Notes: generated by a model not told the origin, from the sequence alone. Shown: positions 46,506 through 59,982, counted from the stretch's first letter. The stretch is 64,000 nucleotides of DNA from Sipunculus nudus (GCA_026874595.1 CM049313.1:69188659-69252658); one strand, 5' to 3'. Made by a program: numbers and translations.

Positions 46506-49142
46506 TGATGGTAAGTTCTGAATCACGATACTGACTTAATTAAGCAATATCACACAAATTATTACTGCACTCCACCACGCTCTTATACCGTACATATTTA
46601 GACTGGTATTATTTTTTACCACAATATATCCGACGATGAAAAGATTTGTGCATGGTTTACTCTTGATTCCTCGAGCTCAGTGAAGGTGACATTTAACATT
46701 ATATCAAACTATAGTGAAGAATTTCGTTGCATTTCTGTTTTGTTATTTTTAGGGGAAAATATCAACCAGAATACAAGAGAGTAGCATGTTTTTGATAGTA
46801 CGATTTTGTCGTGAAAAATATTTACTTCCCAATATGCAGTCCTAATAATTTACTGCTAGGCCTACAAGAACAGCTTTTGGATAGTTGAGGGAAAGCAATC
46901 TGCCCTATCCACCAAGCGATAGGGTCAGTAAGCTCTCGTTGACTGCAGGGACTTACGAGTGACGCACAGGAACAAAGCGAATAAGTTTATAACACACATA
47001 CTTTTTCATTATAAACTCAAACATTGTTGAACTTGTTTCACGCCGTTGATTTTAATACAAATATCTCAAAATATCTATATTTAAAGTAACAGGGACTTGA
47101 AAAATTCTTTAATGACCATTATCATGCTTTTACCCGTTTTATCATGTTTTTTTATTTTTTTCACCAAAATATTTTGGTCAATTTTCTGCAGAATAAAATG
47201 CATGTAAAAGGACGGATGATACGCAGACGATACGCACTGAAATATGAAAACCATTCTCCCAATATTTTTCTCTTCAGTCAGACCCGAAAGGGAAGGATAG
47301 TGCAAATGCTTAATTTAAGGTAAAACACATCATGACAGTTTATACATAAGATTTATAATAAACGATACACTTAAACGTCTGGGTATTTCTTAGATAGTCG
47401 GGTATGTACAATATTTTTTATAAAGAATATAACGTACCAGAATCCTTCTCTCTAATAACCAACCATGTATATTGGTTGCGTGAAAGCATGCATTTTAGTA
47501 TTGTTTTGTTCACCGCAAATTCTCAACTCATATCCAGAGCACAGGCGCTTGGATCCCTTTTTGTACAAATATTGGCTGAAACCGTTTTCAATCAAATATA
47601 TAAACAATTCCTACCCTTTGCTAAGCGCTAAATCAGTAAATAATGCTTGTCATTAAATTGTTAATATAAATAGACACAAGGCCGGCATCTTCATTTGCAA
47701 CTGCATTCATTGTATCTATTAATTGGTATTTTCATAGTAGGCCGGCACAGAATTTTTTGTCGTCTTTTGATTGACTGTAAATAAGAAATATATAGACTGG
47801 TACCCAGCACAATTGACAGAGCCTAATCAAAAGGTAGCCTCTTCCACAGGCTCCGATGTGGTGTTGGTGTATTGGTAATATAAGTTAGCATACTGAAAAG
47901 CTACCGATTGGTCTGGTTGGGTCAAGTGAGAGTGTACTTGTAGGCCATGAAGCGTTGTCAAAAATAACGAAAATATTTGCATCCTTATATATTAGCGTCC
48001 CCGTATAGTTGCAGGATGGAAGGGCACTCTGACGCTTGGACGCTGGTCGCAGACCTTCTACGTCAGAATAATATCTAGTTCCTTACGCAATGTAATGGCT
48101 TAACTTAGGAGGTGATAAAGGAGCAGGGTTAAACACCATTTGTCTCAGAGTTTATGTGCACCTCTCTGGATGTTCATACCCTTAAAGTAATATATTTCAA
48201 AGGAACTTTGTTGACAAGTGCCTCATGACACGGAAATGTTGAACGTCTGGCATGGGTGGAGGTGTGTTCTCTTTAACTGCTCGCGTTTCGACATAATAAG
48301 ACAGACCTTGATATTCATAAATGGTACTACACACCTTATAAGAAACCTACATACCGCATTACAAAGTCATGTGACTATATAACAAAGCCCTAATCTTCAC
48401 CTGTAAAACACATTATGCATATAACAAATTGTATGATCTAGTTACGGATGAGCTCGCCCGAATGAATAATTTTTTTTTACAAACGGTCATAAGTCGTCAA
48501 GCATAATTTAAGATCAAGACGCTAATAGCAAAAAGCATTGACGTCTGTAAATTTTTTTGCAGCATCGTTTATCCTTGCGGGCCTTTCACTTTTCAGCACG
48601 AAGAACAAGGTCTCGGTTACGGGTTTTCATCTTTTCAAATTTGAAATATTTGATTCATCTCTGCAGCTGGCGTGGTTGACGACTCCACGTGGTACGCCCT
48701 ATGTATATTATTGTCTGTTTTCTGAACGTTATTTATAGAACCAAGTGCATGCTCTAAAAAGACACTAATTATAATCAAGGTAAGTAATGAAAACCATGCG
48801 AACCGAGTGCAGTCAAATTCCAGGCCAATCGAGTCCAAGCCTAGTCCGAGCCCAGGCCGAATACCAATATTCATAAAGAGCAATTTAAATTGAAAATTTC
48901 AGATTATGTTCGCACATGCGTTTACTGTAATGGTTAAATACATTTATAACTTCTGGTACTGAGCAAAGCCTGGTATATATAATTTTATCATTTGTGACAT
49001 TCTGTGAGTAGCAAGTTCGCAGATGCACGCAAGTCTTTATCATATGCAACAGAGTATTTTTTTTTTTCTATTGGACTCGAGATGGGCCTTATCTTATTTC
49101 TCCAGTCCTTACCTCCGAGTCTCATTACATGTACAGTGACTT
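46506..49142. other. Stretch between the cyclase gene and its decayed copy, nothing recognised
   Basis: No exon 1 for the decayed copy could be recognised here, nor any other gene. Short frames only. Confidence 0.45.
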
Positions 49143-49845
49143 CTACATCACTGAATAAAACCAAGTGACCAACACAGCGCCGAGTACAACACTGATACCC
49201 ATGCTAAGAACGGGTGCAGCGTTTGGATTTGTATCCCAGATGGCATAAATCCGCGAGGGGGCGCCACTGCCGCCTTTCATCTTCATGGGCAGTACGGATA
49301 CCAGAGCGCCGCTCGCAGGAAGCTCCTTCAGATTCGCCACCATTTCCAAAGCCCACTTGCCATGAGAGGAAAATATTGTGTGAGACTTTTAATCTCGGGT
49401 GATTCCATGGTCTACAGACGCTGTGTCAACTCCTAAACCTACGATAGACCGTTTGGTGCACAGCCATAACGTAGCTTCCGGTGAGAATCCTGGGAAATGG
49501 CGGCTGGGGTTGTCTTCACCAGGACGAAAATCCTCTCCTCCTGCCGCCACTCCCATGTAAGCTCGCCAGTCACCGTACTTTTCATGCCAAGCGCTGTACA
49601 TCATCACCACTGCGTTCTCAGGGATCCTCCCGTATTTTTTCTCCCAGTCTTCCAGATCGTCCACTGTCACCATCGTGTCAGGGTCAGATCTTGCGCGCTC
49701 TGAGATGTCGATCTTAATCACGGGACGACTGAGTAGCTTAGACAAAGGGATCTGACTAATTCCTGTTCCATTCTCCGCATAATGTGATGGTGCATCTATG
49801 TGACTTCCACCGTGTTCTGGAGTGAAGAAATTGTAGGCCTTTAAC
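49143..49845 (-). CDS. Cyclase-family gene, exon 2 (contains the in-frame TAA)
   Basis: Acceptor TTTTATTTTCTAG with a good pyrimidine tract. Encodes the metal motif and the rest of the enzyme. The TAA at 49389-49391 cannot be removed by a plausible intron, as no usable GT-AG pair surrounds it. Confidence 0.85.
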
Positions 49846-52800
49846 CTAGAAAATAAAAATAAAACATACATGCACCTTCAAGCTGATAAAACAGACGAAA
49901 AAAATAGACTGGTGATAGATGATATGTCAGGTAAAATAAGACTGGTGATAAATGATATGTCAGGTAAAATAAGACTGGTGATAAATGATATGTCAGGTAA
50001 AATAAGACTGGTGATTGATGATATGTCAGGTAAAATAAGACTGGTGATTGATGATATGTCAGGTAAAATAAGACTGGTGATTGATGATATGTCAGGTAAA
50101 ATAAGACTGGTGATAGATGATATGTCAGGTAAAATAAGACTGGTGATAAATGATATGTCAGGTAAAATAAGACTGGTGATTGATGATATGTCAGGTAAAA
50201 TAAGACTGGTGATTGATGATATGTCAGGTAAAATAAGACTGGTGATTGATGATATGTCAGGTAAAATAAGACTGGTGATAGATGATATGTCAGGTAAAAT
50301 AAGACTGGTGATTGATGATATGTCAGGTAAAATTAGACTGGTGATAGATGATATGTCAGGTAAAATAAGACTGGTGATTGATGATATGTCAGGTAAAATA
50401 AGACTGGTGATAGATGATATGTCAGGTAAAATAAGACTGGTGATAAATGATATGTCAGGTAAAATAAGACTGGTGATTGATGATATGTCAGGTAAAATAA
50501 GACTGGTGATTGATGATATGTCAGGTAAAATAAGACTGGTGATTGATGATATGTCAGGTAAAATAAGACTGGTGATAGATGATATGTCAGGTAAAATAAG
50601 ACTGGTGATTGATGATATGTCAGGTAAAATTAGACTGGTGATAGATGATATGTCAGGTAAAATAAGACTGGTGATTGATGATATGTCAGGTTAAATAAGA
50701 CTGGTGATTGATGATCATGTCAGGTAAAATAAGACTGGTGATTGATGATCATGTCAGGTAAAATAAGACTGGCGATAGATGAACATGTTAGGTAAAATAA
50801 GACTGGTGATAGATGATCATGTCAGGTAAAATAAGACTGGTGATTGATGATCAGTCAGGTAAAATAAGACTGGTGATAGATGATCATGTCAGGTAAAATA
50901 AGACTGGTGATTGATGATATGTCAGGTAAAATAAGACTGGTGATTGATGATATGTCAGGTAAAATAAGACTGGTGATTGATGATATGTCAGGTCATCAAG
51001 AAAAAATTACTTTCATGAGTTCCGTAGTGTTAAATGGGAATTACAAAACGTATTTAGATATATTCTAAAACTCGGGAACGAAACGCCAGTCCTCTCACAG
51101 AGTACCGTCTCCGCTACTTTAATTCCTTTTATTTTTAGGGGCTGCGACGACACGAGTGAAATGACGATAAATTGCACAAATCTATGTAACTGCATGGCCA
51201 TCGGGAGAGCTAATGATGTCTGGGATACATATTGTAATATCTCCATGATTTTTTAATTTCCTTAAAAGCAAGAGCGAATATAGTCTCAAAACAGGGTGTG
51301 TGTGTTGGGGGGGGGGGGGGGGATTGAGGATATATATATATATATGCTAGTTATTTGCCGTTTAATCGATTAAATCGATGATTGGTAATTTTCATCCAAA
51401 ATCGATTTAATCGATTGCATTTTTTCATAATTGATAAAAAAATGACTATGCACATGCAAAGAATATAATTCAATCGGAGATATACGACATACTAGGAAAG
51501 AACAGCATCAAAACGTAACCTTGCACAACCAATATGGAAAGTACATAAAATATCGATTAAAATTCGATCATCGGCATTTTTCATTTCAATCATCGAGAAT
51601 AATTTTAAAACCAATTCCTACCATATATCTGTGTGTATATATACACACACACACATATATGAGGCTTTATATCCCCCACTTTTTAGCGGGGGGGGGGTCA
51701 ATTTTATCATCCCCCTGATATTCAAAGAATAATGTTTATTTATTGGAAATGAAGTGTATAAATAATCTATATAATAATAGCGTTAGGCGATTTTTGTGAT
51801 TTTCCGTATCTCCTCTGATACTACCGTACTTGTTTGCCATGATTTCTGATATACATATGCTCAGGGTTTGTCCGAAGAGATTCCACCCACTTTTATTTGC
51901 AGTATTTTTGTATTACGTGCATAATTAATAATTTTAATATTTGCTCCCCCGCGGGCGCCTCTTTTCTTTGTGCCTTCGGGCCTGGTAACACAATGGCCAC
52001 AGAGTGTTTGATAGCGGGACAAAGTTATTCTCCGGGGGCCCTATCTGGGCTTTTCTTAAATTTGCGGTGACCGGCCCGAAATAATCCCCATTGGTGATCC
52101 CTTCTCAAAAGGCAACCTCCGCGCTGCGAAAAGGTCTATTGTGCACAAGGAGATCTCGCGTGAGGAAAATGCTCAAAAGGGGGATCTTTCAAAGAATGAC
52201 AATTTTCCGAGCGGTAGTGAATGCAGGGTAGTATGTAAAACCCGAACCCCACGGTCCCCGGATCCCATAAACCTATTTCCTCATTTTCCATTATTTATAC
52301 CGATAAAAACACCACTATTGTTGATGTAAGAACAGAGCAAAGTCCCTAAATGTTGCACATTTGTAAATGACAAAAAGATTTATAATTACAAAAATATTTC
52401 GATGAAGACGGACCTCATTTACTTGAATTTGCCGAATGTTCAATTTTGAAGGACTCCAGTAACCACCGCTCATATTTTTATTTATGACTAAAAGAGGAAA
52501 AAAAGTAGCACTCATGTCACACACTAAATATAATATTTGTTATTTTAAATGAAAATATAATAGTGCTGACACAGTAGGGGGGATTTAATTTAAGTGCACT
52601 AACAGTTGAGCGGACCTGAGACTGATATATCAGAGCACTTCCACATAACAACAGGTTTCGTGCTCCGTTCATAACAATGTATGCAATTTAAAGTTGGCAA
52701 TAATATAAATACCGAAAGGAATTGTTGATAACTTGCAATTCAAGCAACTACAGGTTCCAAAATAATGATTTTTTAAATGTCTTTAATTATTATTCTTTTT

Positions 52801-55584
52801 AAAACGCTACACAAATGAAATAAATAGCAAATATAAAATTATGAATAAAAAAAACTGAGACAGAAATTTAAAAATACAGATACAAACACAATAATAAATT
52901 ACAAGGGTGTTATGGCTAAACGTGATGTGAAATACATGTATGTACCAAAGAAATGGTAAAACAACGAGAAAACGGGGTCCGTGAAATCCGTGAGGTCCGT
53001 GCGCCAGGGTCCGTAAGTGTTTTTTTTATCAAATTTTGTTGCAAAACAGACTATTTTTATGTGTTAACCAAACATGATATAAAATATGTCTTTAGATAAG
53101 ATTATGCTAAAATATCTGGACAAATTACCATGAGAGTTTAAGAATTACAAATTTTTCTTGGGGTCCGGGATCCGGAGTGGGATCCGGGTTTAACACACTG
53201 CCTGAACGCAGTGACTGTCTCACTGGAAAACATTGGCTCAGCTTTCAAACAGAAAGGAGAACGTGATATTTAAAAATATATACAGCCATAAAATGTACCA
53301 CATAATATAATGCCAATACGAACTTTTGCGCAGCGGGATTGCCCGACCATGTTAATGCTCAGTTTTTGTGCGTTATAACCGGAATGCAATTATCGAGATC
53401 ACGTCTCAGCGCTGTACTGTACTACCATGCAAGATAGCAGGTTCCTTTACTGGCGGATTCACGGGCTCGGAGGCTCACTTTAAATGGCGATGTTCAGCAT
53501 GATGTATATTTTCATATAAAAATGATTTTACTTAACATATTTCTTCATTTTATTTAACACAACTTCTTCGAAAATTCTCCGGTCATCCTCTCGGCTTCAA
53601 TTAGAGTTTTATGCATAACACCATGCATATAATTGATCTATATATTAATAGTGTAACGCGATTTGTGTGAATTTACATGTCTCCTCTGACACTACGGTTT
53701 GCCGTGATTTTTGGCATACATATGCTCCGGGTTTGTCCGAAGACATTCCACCATTCGGACAAGAACGTATTCGTCCAGGTCATTCAGACACTTATACCAA
53801 ATGTCGGATTCAAAGAGACAGTAACATTGTACACCCAAGACATGCAACTATGACAGACTATTTGACATCAGAACTAAATGCTCGCCCAAAACCGTGCGTA
53901 GCACGGGTAATTACTAGTTACAGAATTATAGACGTTGGTTCCATTTATGAGTTTCCTATGAAATATTATATCTAAGCCTGGTTGAGAATTAACTTATAGT
54001 GGCAATATAATACCATATTTTCAAAAACCTTTTACTTGATTGTAATATATTGTAAGTGTGGTTATATTTATATTTATATGTGTGTGTGCCTACGAGTCAT
54101 CCGCCACCCTTGAAGATATATTGACGCCACTGTAACTGGCCCTCGACGGTTAAAACTGGGTCAACTTCTGGATGTCGCGAGGCCTCTTGGAGACCATGTT
54201 GTGCATTTTAGCAGAATGGGGACTCCGTTTAAGCACAGGTAAGCCATCTTCTTACTTGCGGTCAACTTACCAACCCTGTCTATTTTAATTTATACAGTAG
54301 AACGCCTGCTTACGGCCACGCCTCAATAACGGTCAATGCGTCTATAACGGTCAGATTTTCCGGTCCCGAATTTTCCACCGTTATATTTCATTATCATTTG
54401 TTGTCAATTACGGTCACTCCTCTATTCCGTATTACGGCCAGGTCTCTCGGTCCCGCAGGCCGAGAAATGCCTCAATTACGGTCAGGGGCAGTGACCCCGT
54501 AACATGGGCTCAACAAATCGAGCGGCCACTTCTGACCACAATATCATTACACAAGTGTCCGCTCTCATATATTCCTGTCTGTTAATGAGAGCCACTCTAC
54601 CGTGACTGAGTTGTTTGACACGTGGCAAGCGTCGTACGACCCCACTCAGCCACATTAGTATGCACAATAGTAAGGCATGTGTTCCCACCTGCGTGTATGT
54701 TTGGGAATCAGTCGTGCGATCTTAATCAGGGTGTTTGTCATTTAATTAACGAATGACAACCAGAGGGTCACGATGATTATGTCCACAGAAAAATGTTAGG
54801 CAAACTGTGGATCTTTAAACTTTCTTTAATGTCCTTGTGAACATGTACATCAAACGAAACCAGTGCGGCAAACATCGCATAATTTACTCATACTTAAATA
54901 ATTATGAATGCAAAATAAACATTAAAATTGCTCAAATATTATGGACATACGATCTGTAATTTAATAACAAACACTGTATTTTTATATATTGTTGGTAATT
55001 GTTATAAAGAGGGTTGACGTGATTGTAAATATTTTTTTGTTTATATATCAGTAAATTTACTAATACTCTGTATACACGTTTATTTTATTGATTGTAATAA
55101 AGATTTGAAGTTGGTTTTGTGTTACATTTTCACCCCCCTATCCTCGTGTCCTGTATTACGGCCACTCCTGTATTAAGGCCACTTTCATGCAGTCCCGATG
55201 GTGACCGTAATACAGGCGTTCTACTGTACTTAAATTACATAAAATATTTAGAAAATTGTTAGCGTTTCTAATTATTGGTTGTAAATCATTCAAAAAGCAA
55301 AGATTATACAAAAGAGTTGGTTAAATTAATCTTTAAAACCGTGAGGAAACGGCTTTCTTGGTCTGAGAGTGGACGATCGAAACAAAAATACGAACTCACC
55401 AAAAACCCGCGGGATAGTATCCAATCCGAAACTGGGGGGTTCGTGAAAAGGCGGTTGTACGATCAAAGTACATGGTGACATTTTCTTCGTAATCATAGCT
55501 CATATCTAAAGTTATTATTTCACCATTCGCTACATAAATCAAACCTAGCCACATAGCAGCGATTATCGCCATGCTTCGCACCAT
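49143..55584 (-). CDS. Secreted or membrane-anchored cyclase-family hydrolase (kynurenine formamidase-like), two exons, one nonsense codon
   Basis: Exon 1 (55400-55584) and exon 2 (49143-49845) join in phase across a 5.55-kb intron, completing a Trp codon. Residues 1-22 are a signal peptide (MVRSMAIIAAMWLGLIYVANG). The metal-binding motif HGGSHIDAPSH is at residues 73-83, the family signature HxGTHxDxPxH. RHFPGFSPEATLWL and GVDTASVDHG follow, also typical of the Cyclase (PF04199) fold, which includes metal-dependent arylformamidases and isatin hydrolases. The frame reaches TAA at 49389-49391 (codon 214) and then continues open in the same frame with conserved sequence (MVANLKELPASGALVSVLPM, GGSGAP) to TAG at 49143. 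The last 25 residues are hydrophobic, a GPI-anchor or membrane signal (inference). Substrate unknown. The TAA may be a mutant allele, an error or the start of pseudogenisation. Confidence 0.85.
49905..50993. repeat. 33-bp minisatellite, about 33 units, with a 297-bp higher-order period
   Basis: Units start GTAAAATAAGACTGGTGAT and end GATATGTCAG. They differ at one spot (ATTGAT, ATAGAT or ATAAAT) and by AAATTAG for AAATAAG. The order of variants repeats after nine units (ATAAAT units at 50145 and 50442, 297 bases apart), so blocks of nine were copied. Because 33 is a multiple of three, the plus strand has a 274-codon frame (49870-50694) with an 11-residue repeat. It lies in the intron of the cyclase gene, antisense to it, starting 60 bases upstream of the exon 2 acceptor, so I do not treat it as a gene. 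Confidence 0.95.
50994..51765. other. Cyclase intron, simple repeats
   Basis: Contains G16 (51307-51322), short TA and CA runs (51329-51345, 51635-51660), and an AATCGATTTAATCGATT-rich patch at 51363-51415. No exon recognised. Confidence 0.55.
51766..53917 (+). mobile_element. Composite non-autonomous Helitron-like element, copy B, in the cyclase intron
   Basis: Begins TCTATATAATAATAGCGTTA after A; ends with hairpin CCGTGC-GTA-GCACGG (53892-53906), 11 bases, CTAG, then T. Closely matches copy A along its length, including the nested TIR unit and the internal second 5' end (TCTATATATTAATAGTGTAA at 53637). It lacks copy A's palindrome and 100-bp duplication. Confidence 0.75.
52224..53205. mobile_element. 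TIR element nested in Helitron-like copy B
   Basis: Same inverted ends as in copy A: CAGGGTAGTATGTAAAACCC at the left, GGATCCGGGTTTAACACACT and GCCTG at the right. Confidence 0.6.
54295..55226. mobile_element. pogo/Tigger-like TIR element, non-autonomous
   Basis: Terminal inverted repeats CAGTAGAACGCCTG (54295) and its complement CAGGCGTTCTACTG (ending 55226), with TA on both sides as the target duplication. Sub-terminal ACGGCCAC/ACGGTCA words repeat near both ends. 932 bp with no recognisable transposase. CAGTAGAAC-type ends and TA targets fit the pogo branch of Tc1/mariner. It is in the cyclase intron. Confidence 0.8.
55400..55584 (-). CDS. Cyclase-family gene, exon 1
   Basis: Encodes the signal peptide and LDMSYDYEENVTMYF, the usual DL(T/S)Y start of the cyclase domain, ending GYYPAGF plus two bases. 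Donor TTTTG|GTGAGT. The first ATG of the frame is chosen because a signal peptide starts there directly. Confidence 0.85.
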
Positions 55585-58067
55585 CTTGTGTGCTTCGTCG
55601 AACTGCTTGTTGTGGACTGCTTTCCAGGGGCTTGTTCTGCACAGGTACCTTACCGTTCATGTTAAGGTAGTGAGGTGACAAAATATTTTGTTCACGTTTG
55701 TATCTGTTAACACTCTTGAGCACCAACATTTAGGGACCGTTTGCTAAACGAATTCTGTAACACCCGGCGATGCATAACACACAAAAAAAAAAAAAACTAG
55801 AGCAACCATGATTTGCATAGCTCCATTTTGACCCTTTGACATATATACAGTATGTCTAGTTATACAAATGCCTATTGAGTCTTGTACTTTCGGCTTGGCT
55901 TTACAAGGTAGACAAGTAAGAAACATAGTCAGAATACTTCAGCTGATATGATACATCTATAGCATAACATTTTGCATGCTTGTACTTTAAGACCCCTTTA
56001 GAGGAAATAAAACGTTAGTCAGTCAAAAATCCAAGATTATTACAATTTTTTTCAAGATGGACAAAATAAACCCCCTTTTCATAAGAATTTATATGTAGAA
56101 TTCCTAAGGGTTTTCAGATTTAAATAATATTTTATTAAGACTTGACGCATAGATATTCCAATTAAGCAAATAAAACGTCTGTGATACATACTATATAGTC
56201 ATCATGGTATATTTCAAATTGGGTCAAACCTGTTAATGGGTCAGAAACAGGGGTTCTCAACTGAGGCCATTTTCTCTCCTATTGTTCTTTGCAAAGAGTA
56301 CTTAATATTCTCCTCTAAGGTGACAGTCTTATGAAGCTGGCGATAGAGAACCTTGATATCATTCCGTTTAACTGTCCATTGTTCCATATGCAAATCAGTC
56401 TGTCCGCCAGTGTATATTGTTCTTGTAAACGTGACCGCGTCGTGTTGAACTGACTGTAAGATATTCTACAGTGGTCCTTACCCTGTGTGCTTTTTTAAGC
56501 TTTTTTAAGCATCCCAGTTTAGAAAAGTTCGTTTTCTATATTCACATGGTACAGGCCTCCGTAGCCGGAGCACAGTAATCTGTCATTATATTTTTGAAGA
56601 GGGGGTGGAGGTGGGCAGGTAACCACTAACCAGCTCCAAATTTTTAATTATGACTTATCCAATTCTTAATTCGGCCAGGGACTATACAATACAGTGTGAT
56701 AGCACTCGCTTCATATCTATTTTTTTATTACCTGGTGTCATTACGGTTAAGTGTCAACCGCACCTGCGGGTACTGAGTGTCTTATGATTCCCTATGCCTG
56801 GGTTATTATACCGACGAACCCCCCAAAGACGCAATCAGTTGTGAGTGATATACGGCTATGAGGCCTCTGCTCTGCCCCTCAGAGATGATAAGCCGGTGTG
56901 GGAAATGGTATCTTCATATACAAACGTATCAGTAATAATAATCAATCATTATATATATAAGAGTTAAATATTGACATTTAATATACATTAAAAATAATGA
57001 TTATTTGTTTAAGTAGATGTTGGCTAAGCACCCGAAGGCTTGTGTAAAAGAAACATCACACAGCTTGTCTTAAAAAAGTGTCAACCATTTACATAACATT
57101 ACCGGTTATGCAATTTATCTGATACACTTGGCATTGTACACGCCACCGTTTTAGGGGCCCATGTAGCATTAAGATAAGGAGCAGCCTCCATTACAACAAT
57201 ATCACTAAACGTGCGCATCTTCGTGTTCTGGTTATAGTATTGTAATGTTGAAGCAGCTCAGAGTTGTGCGTACGATAATTATATCAAATGATATCTCACG
57301 CTCAATTCTAACACTTGCATTTTTTTCGGAGATGATCCATCATCGATCATGTTCATTTTGCCATATATTTCAAAGTTTGTCCAATGAAGGCGTTCAACCA
57401 ATCGGTAAATAAACTTTACCAGAGCACAACATAAAATTGAAATTTTGTATGACGATTATCAGTGGAACCATATTTGTCAAAATATCCAAAAAAAACTTCC
57501 ATTGATACTTACTCTGGGCAGTTTTAGTTGAGACTTGTGCATTTTTACCTGGTAATGATTAATTATATAAATGGGGTCTTTGTGAAACACGTTTGTGCAC
57601 ATATTGTTTTCAGAACCGAAAACGATACATCATCTTTTTTGTAGATGTCCTGTGACAGCCACACTATTCTGACAGTTAATGACTTAGTTAAACGAGGCAG
57701 GCATAGCGTTAACACAAGTTACAGGCAAAGCACTAATTTTAGGTATTTCTGAGGAAATAGATCATAAATGGTTGATAAATCAAATTTTAAATATGTCCAA
57801 GCAATACGTGTATATATCAAGGGGAAATAGCAAGTTGAGTGTAAACGGATATATTTCAATGTTAAAGGGGTCGAAGAAATTGAATACAAAATTGCAAAAA
57901 GAAAAAACAAAGTCGGGAAACATGAGGAAAAATGGAAAGAACTTAGAAATAAACTGTGGATACAAAACAAATAAAAAAAGGCATGGAAGAGAGAGAGAAG
58001 AATGTAATGAAGAAAGAGCGGTACAACAGAAATATTTGCATTGTGTGTTCATATCATTTATGATGTA
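55585..58067. other. Upstream flank of the cyclase gene, nothing recognised
   Basis: Presumed promoter side of the gene. Low-complexity A13 at about 55782-55794. No TATA box or known site could be assigned with confidence. Confidence 0.4.
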
Positions 58068-58147
58068 TATATATATATATATGTATGTATGACAGGCCCG
58101 TAGGCTAGGGGGTTCGGTGGGTTCGGACGAACCCCCCATTGAGCATC
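58068..58147. repeat. TA run with a GGTTCG-rich module
   Basis: A short TA run is followed by GGCCCGTAGGCTAGGGGGTT and CGGACGAACCCCCC. A related module, inverted, lies next to the TA run at 60043-60100, suggesting a microsatellite-linked dispersed repeat. Confidence 0.4.
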
Positions 58148-59982
58148 TGAGTTCCACCTGACGAATACTGATATGCTATAATTGGGAAAATTATACAGAA
58201 CTTTATGTTTAACCATTTTTGTCCGGTTCCATGCATACCCTCATAGGGAGAGACCATATTTCTGTATATATAAATATTGTTAATAGCGGCCTCTTTGTTT
58301 AGCTCTGTCAGGGATGTAGATTGCAAGTACAGTTTTAAAATGTTAATTTCACCTCTGAAAGAAGCTTTAAATAACCTGTTCAATGCTTGCTTCTGATTAT
58401 AATCCAAAACTGGATGATTGTTGCCGTGTGAGAGGGTATAAAGAGAAAAATGTTGATTGCCCCCTCTCATGGAAAGAGGGCAGTATAGCACCCTCTTGTT
58501 TCCGGGCCAAAGGATGTAACTAAGGCCACTTTGTCATTAGTGCACAGGGGGCATACGTGTCAAGAATCTAAACCAAGCTTGATTCCATAATAATAATAAA
58601 TAAAGGAGAAAAAAGTTAAATATATATTATATAGGGAATTATAAATGAGCTTATGGAACTTTTCGATTTGTTGTTGTTGCAAAATAAAAGGAGGGCCTTG
58701 CATATTGCTTCGTTAATTCAGAAGACTATATGGCGATGATCCACTGTCTATAGTCTGCCCGTTAGATTAGCATGATTTTACATCGTTACCTACGGATTTG
58801 AAATTTTACATACAGTACGATGTACAGAAGTTCGACCAAACCGGAAACAATGTCACTGTGCTTTGTTCCTTTGAAAAATTAAACTAAATCAGTTTGCATT
58901 AACAACCTATCATACCAATTCAAGACTGCCTTTTATAAAAAAAAAAAATTAGTTTGTATTGTTCTGATTAAGGCACAGAGCTTTTCATTATAGGTATGAT
59001 GTATATGAGGAAAATTAAGTCAGTATTGAGTAATTAGAAAAAAAAATATGGACTGGATCATATGTTTGGTCGATAATCTTTTTACTCATTGAATATGTTA
59101 ACCGCTAAAGCTGGAGCTCAGTCCACCCAGGAAATAACTATAGTTAATTTATATGTAAGTATACACCGAAGATCAGGTCAGAAATTCAATGTATTTTTAA
59201 AGTAATCAACAAATTTTAAATCACTTTCATGAATTTCACCCTTTACTTTGACTATCGCATATTGTTTTCTTGTAAGCACTGTTGTTTTAATTTTTAAATA
59301 CCGTTAATACATGGATGGAAGCTATTGGTCTGAAATTCTAATACAGTTACCCAAAAATTGGTCAGGTATGAGAATTTTCAGGGGGGTAATCTTATATAAT
59401 TTATGAGTAATCCAGATCAGGGAACAGGCCGCCTCCACAGTGTACCATAGGGCAAGCTGGCGATTTGGTATAGGCCTATATATATAGATATATGCCGAAG
59501 TAGAGCACACCTGCTGTGTGCGCGTGTGCCCCTTGCCTGTAGGGACTGATGAATGACATAATTATCATATAATATGTTTAATATTATCATGGATAGTTAT
59601 CTGCATTGAATGTATATCAATTTTAAGCAACCTCATTTAACAGTCAGTTGACTTGATAATCACTCGAATATAGACAGATACCAGAAAATATCAGCCAGAT
59701 GACTGAGGTGTGAGTTTGACAATGAATATTGTTGTTTTCTTTTCAAATCTGAAATGAAACGGATGTCAATGCATTTTTTTTGCAAATGAAATGCCCCCTG
59801 TTTAGTGTAGGCCTACACGTATAGGCATATAAAGCCGAATCCACCTTATGACCATACTTGTGCTGTAGCAGACGCTTGCGAAACGCTTTGAATATGACGT
59901 TCTGAGTACACATGGTGAGAAAGTGGAAAATTCACTAAAAATTGCTTATCTGGATTGTTTTTATTCCGTTAAAAAAACATCG

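Noticed and set aside
49870-50694. 274-codon plus-strand frame with an 11-residue repeat as a protein gene
   Set aside because: It is created by a 33-bp minisatellite whose unit is a multiple of three, lies antisense in an intron, and its frame is lost as soon as units change length.
49905-50993. CRISPR-like array
   Set aside because: Units are head to tail with no spacers, in a eukaryotic intron.
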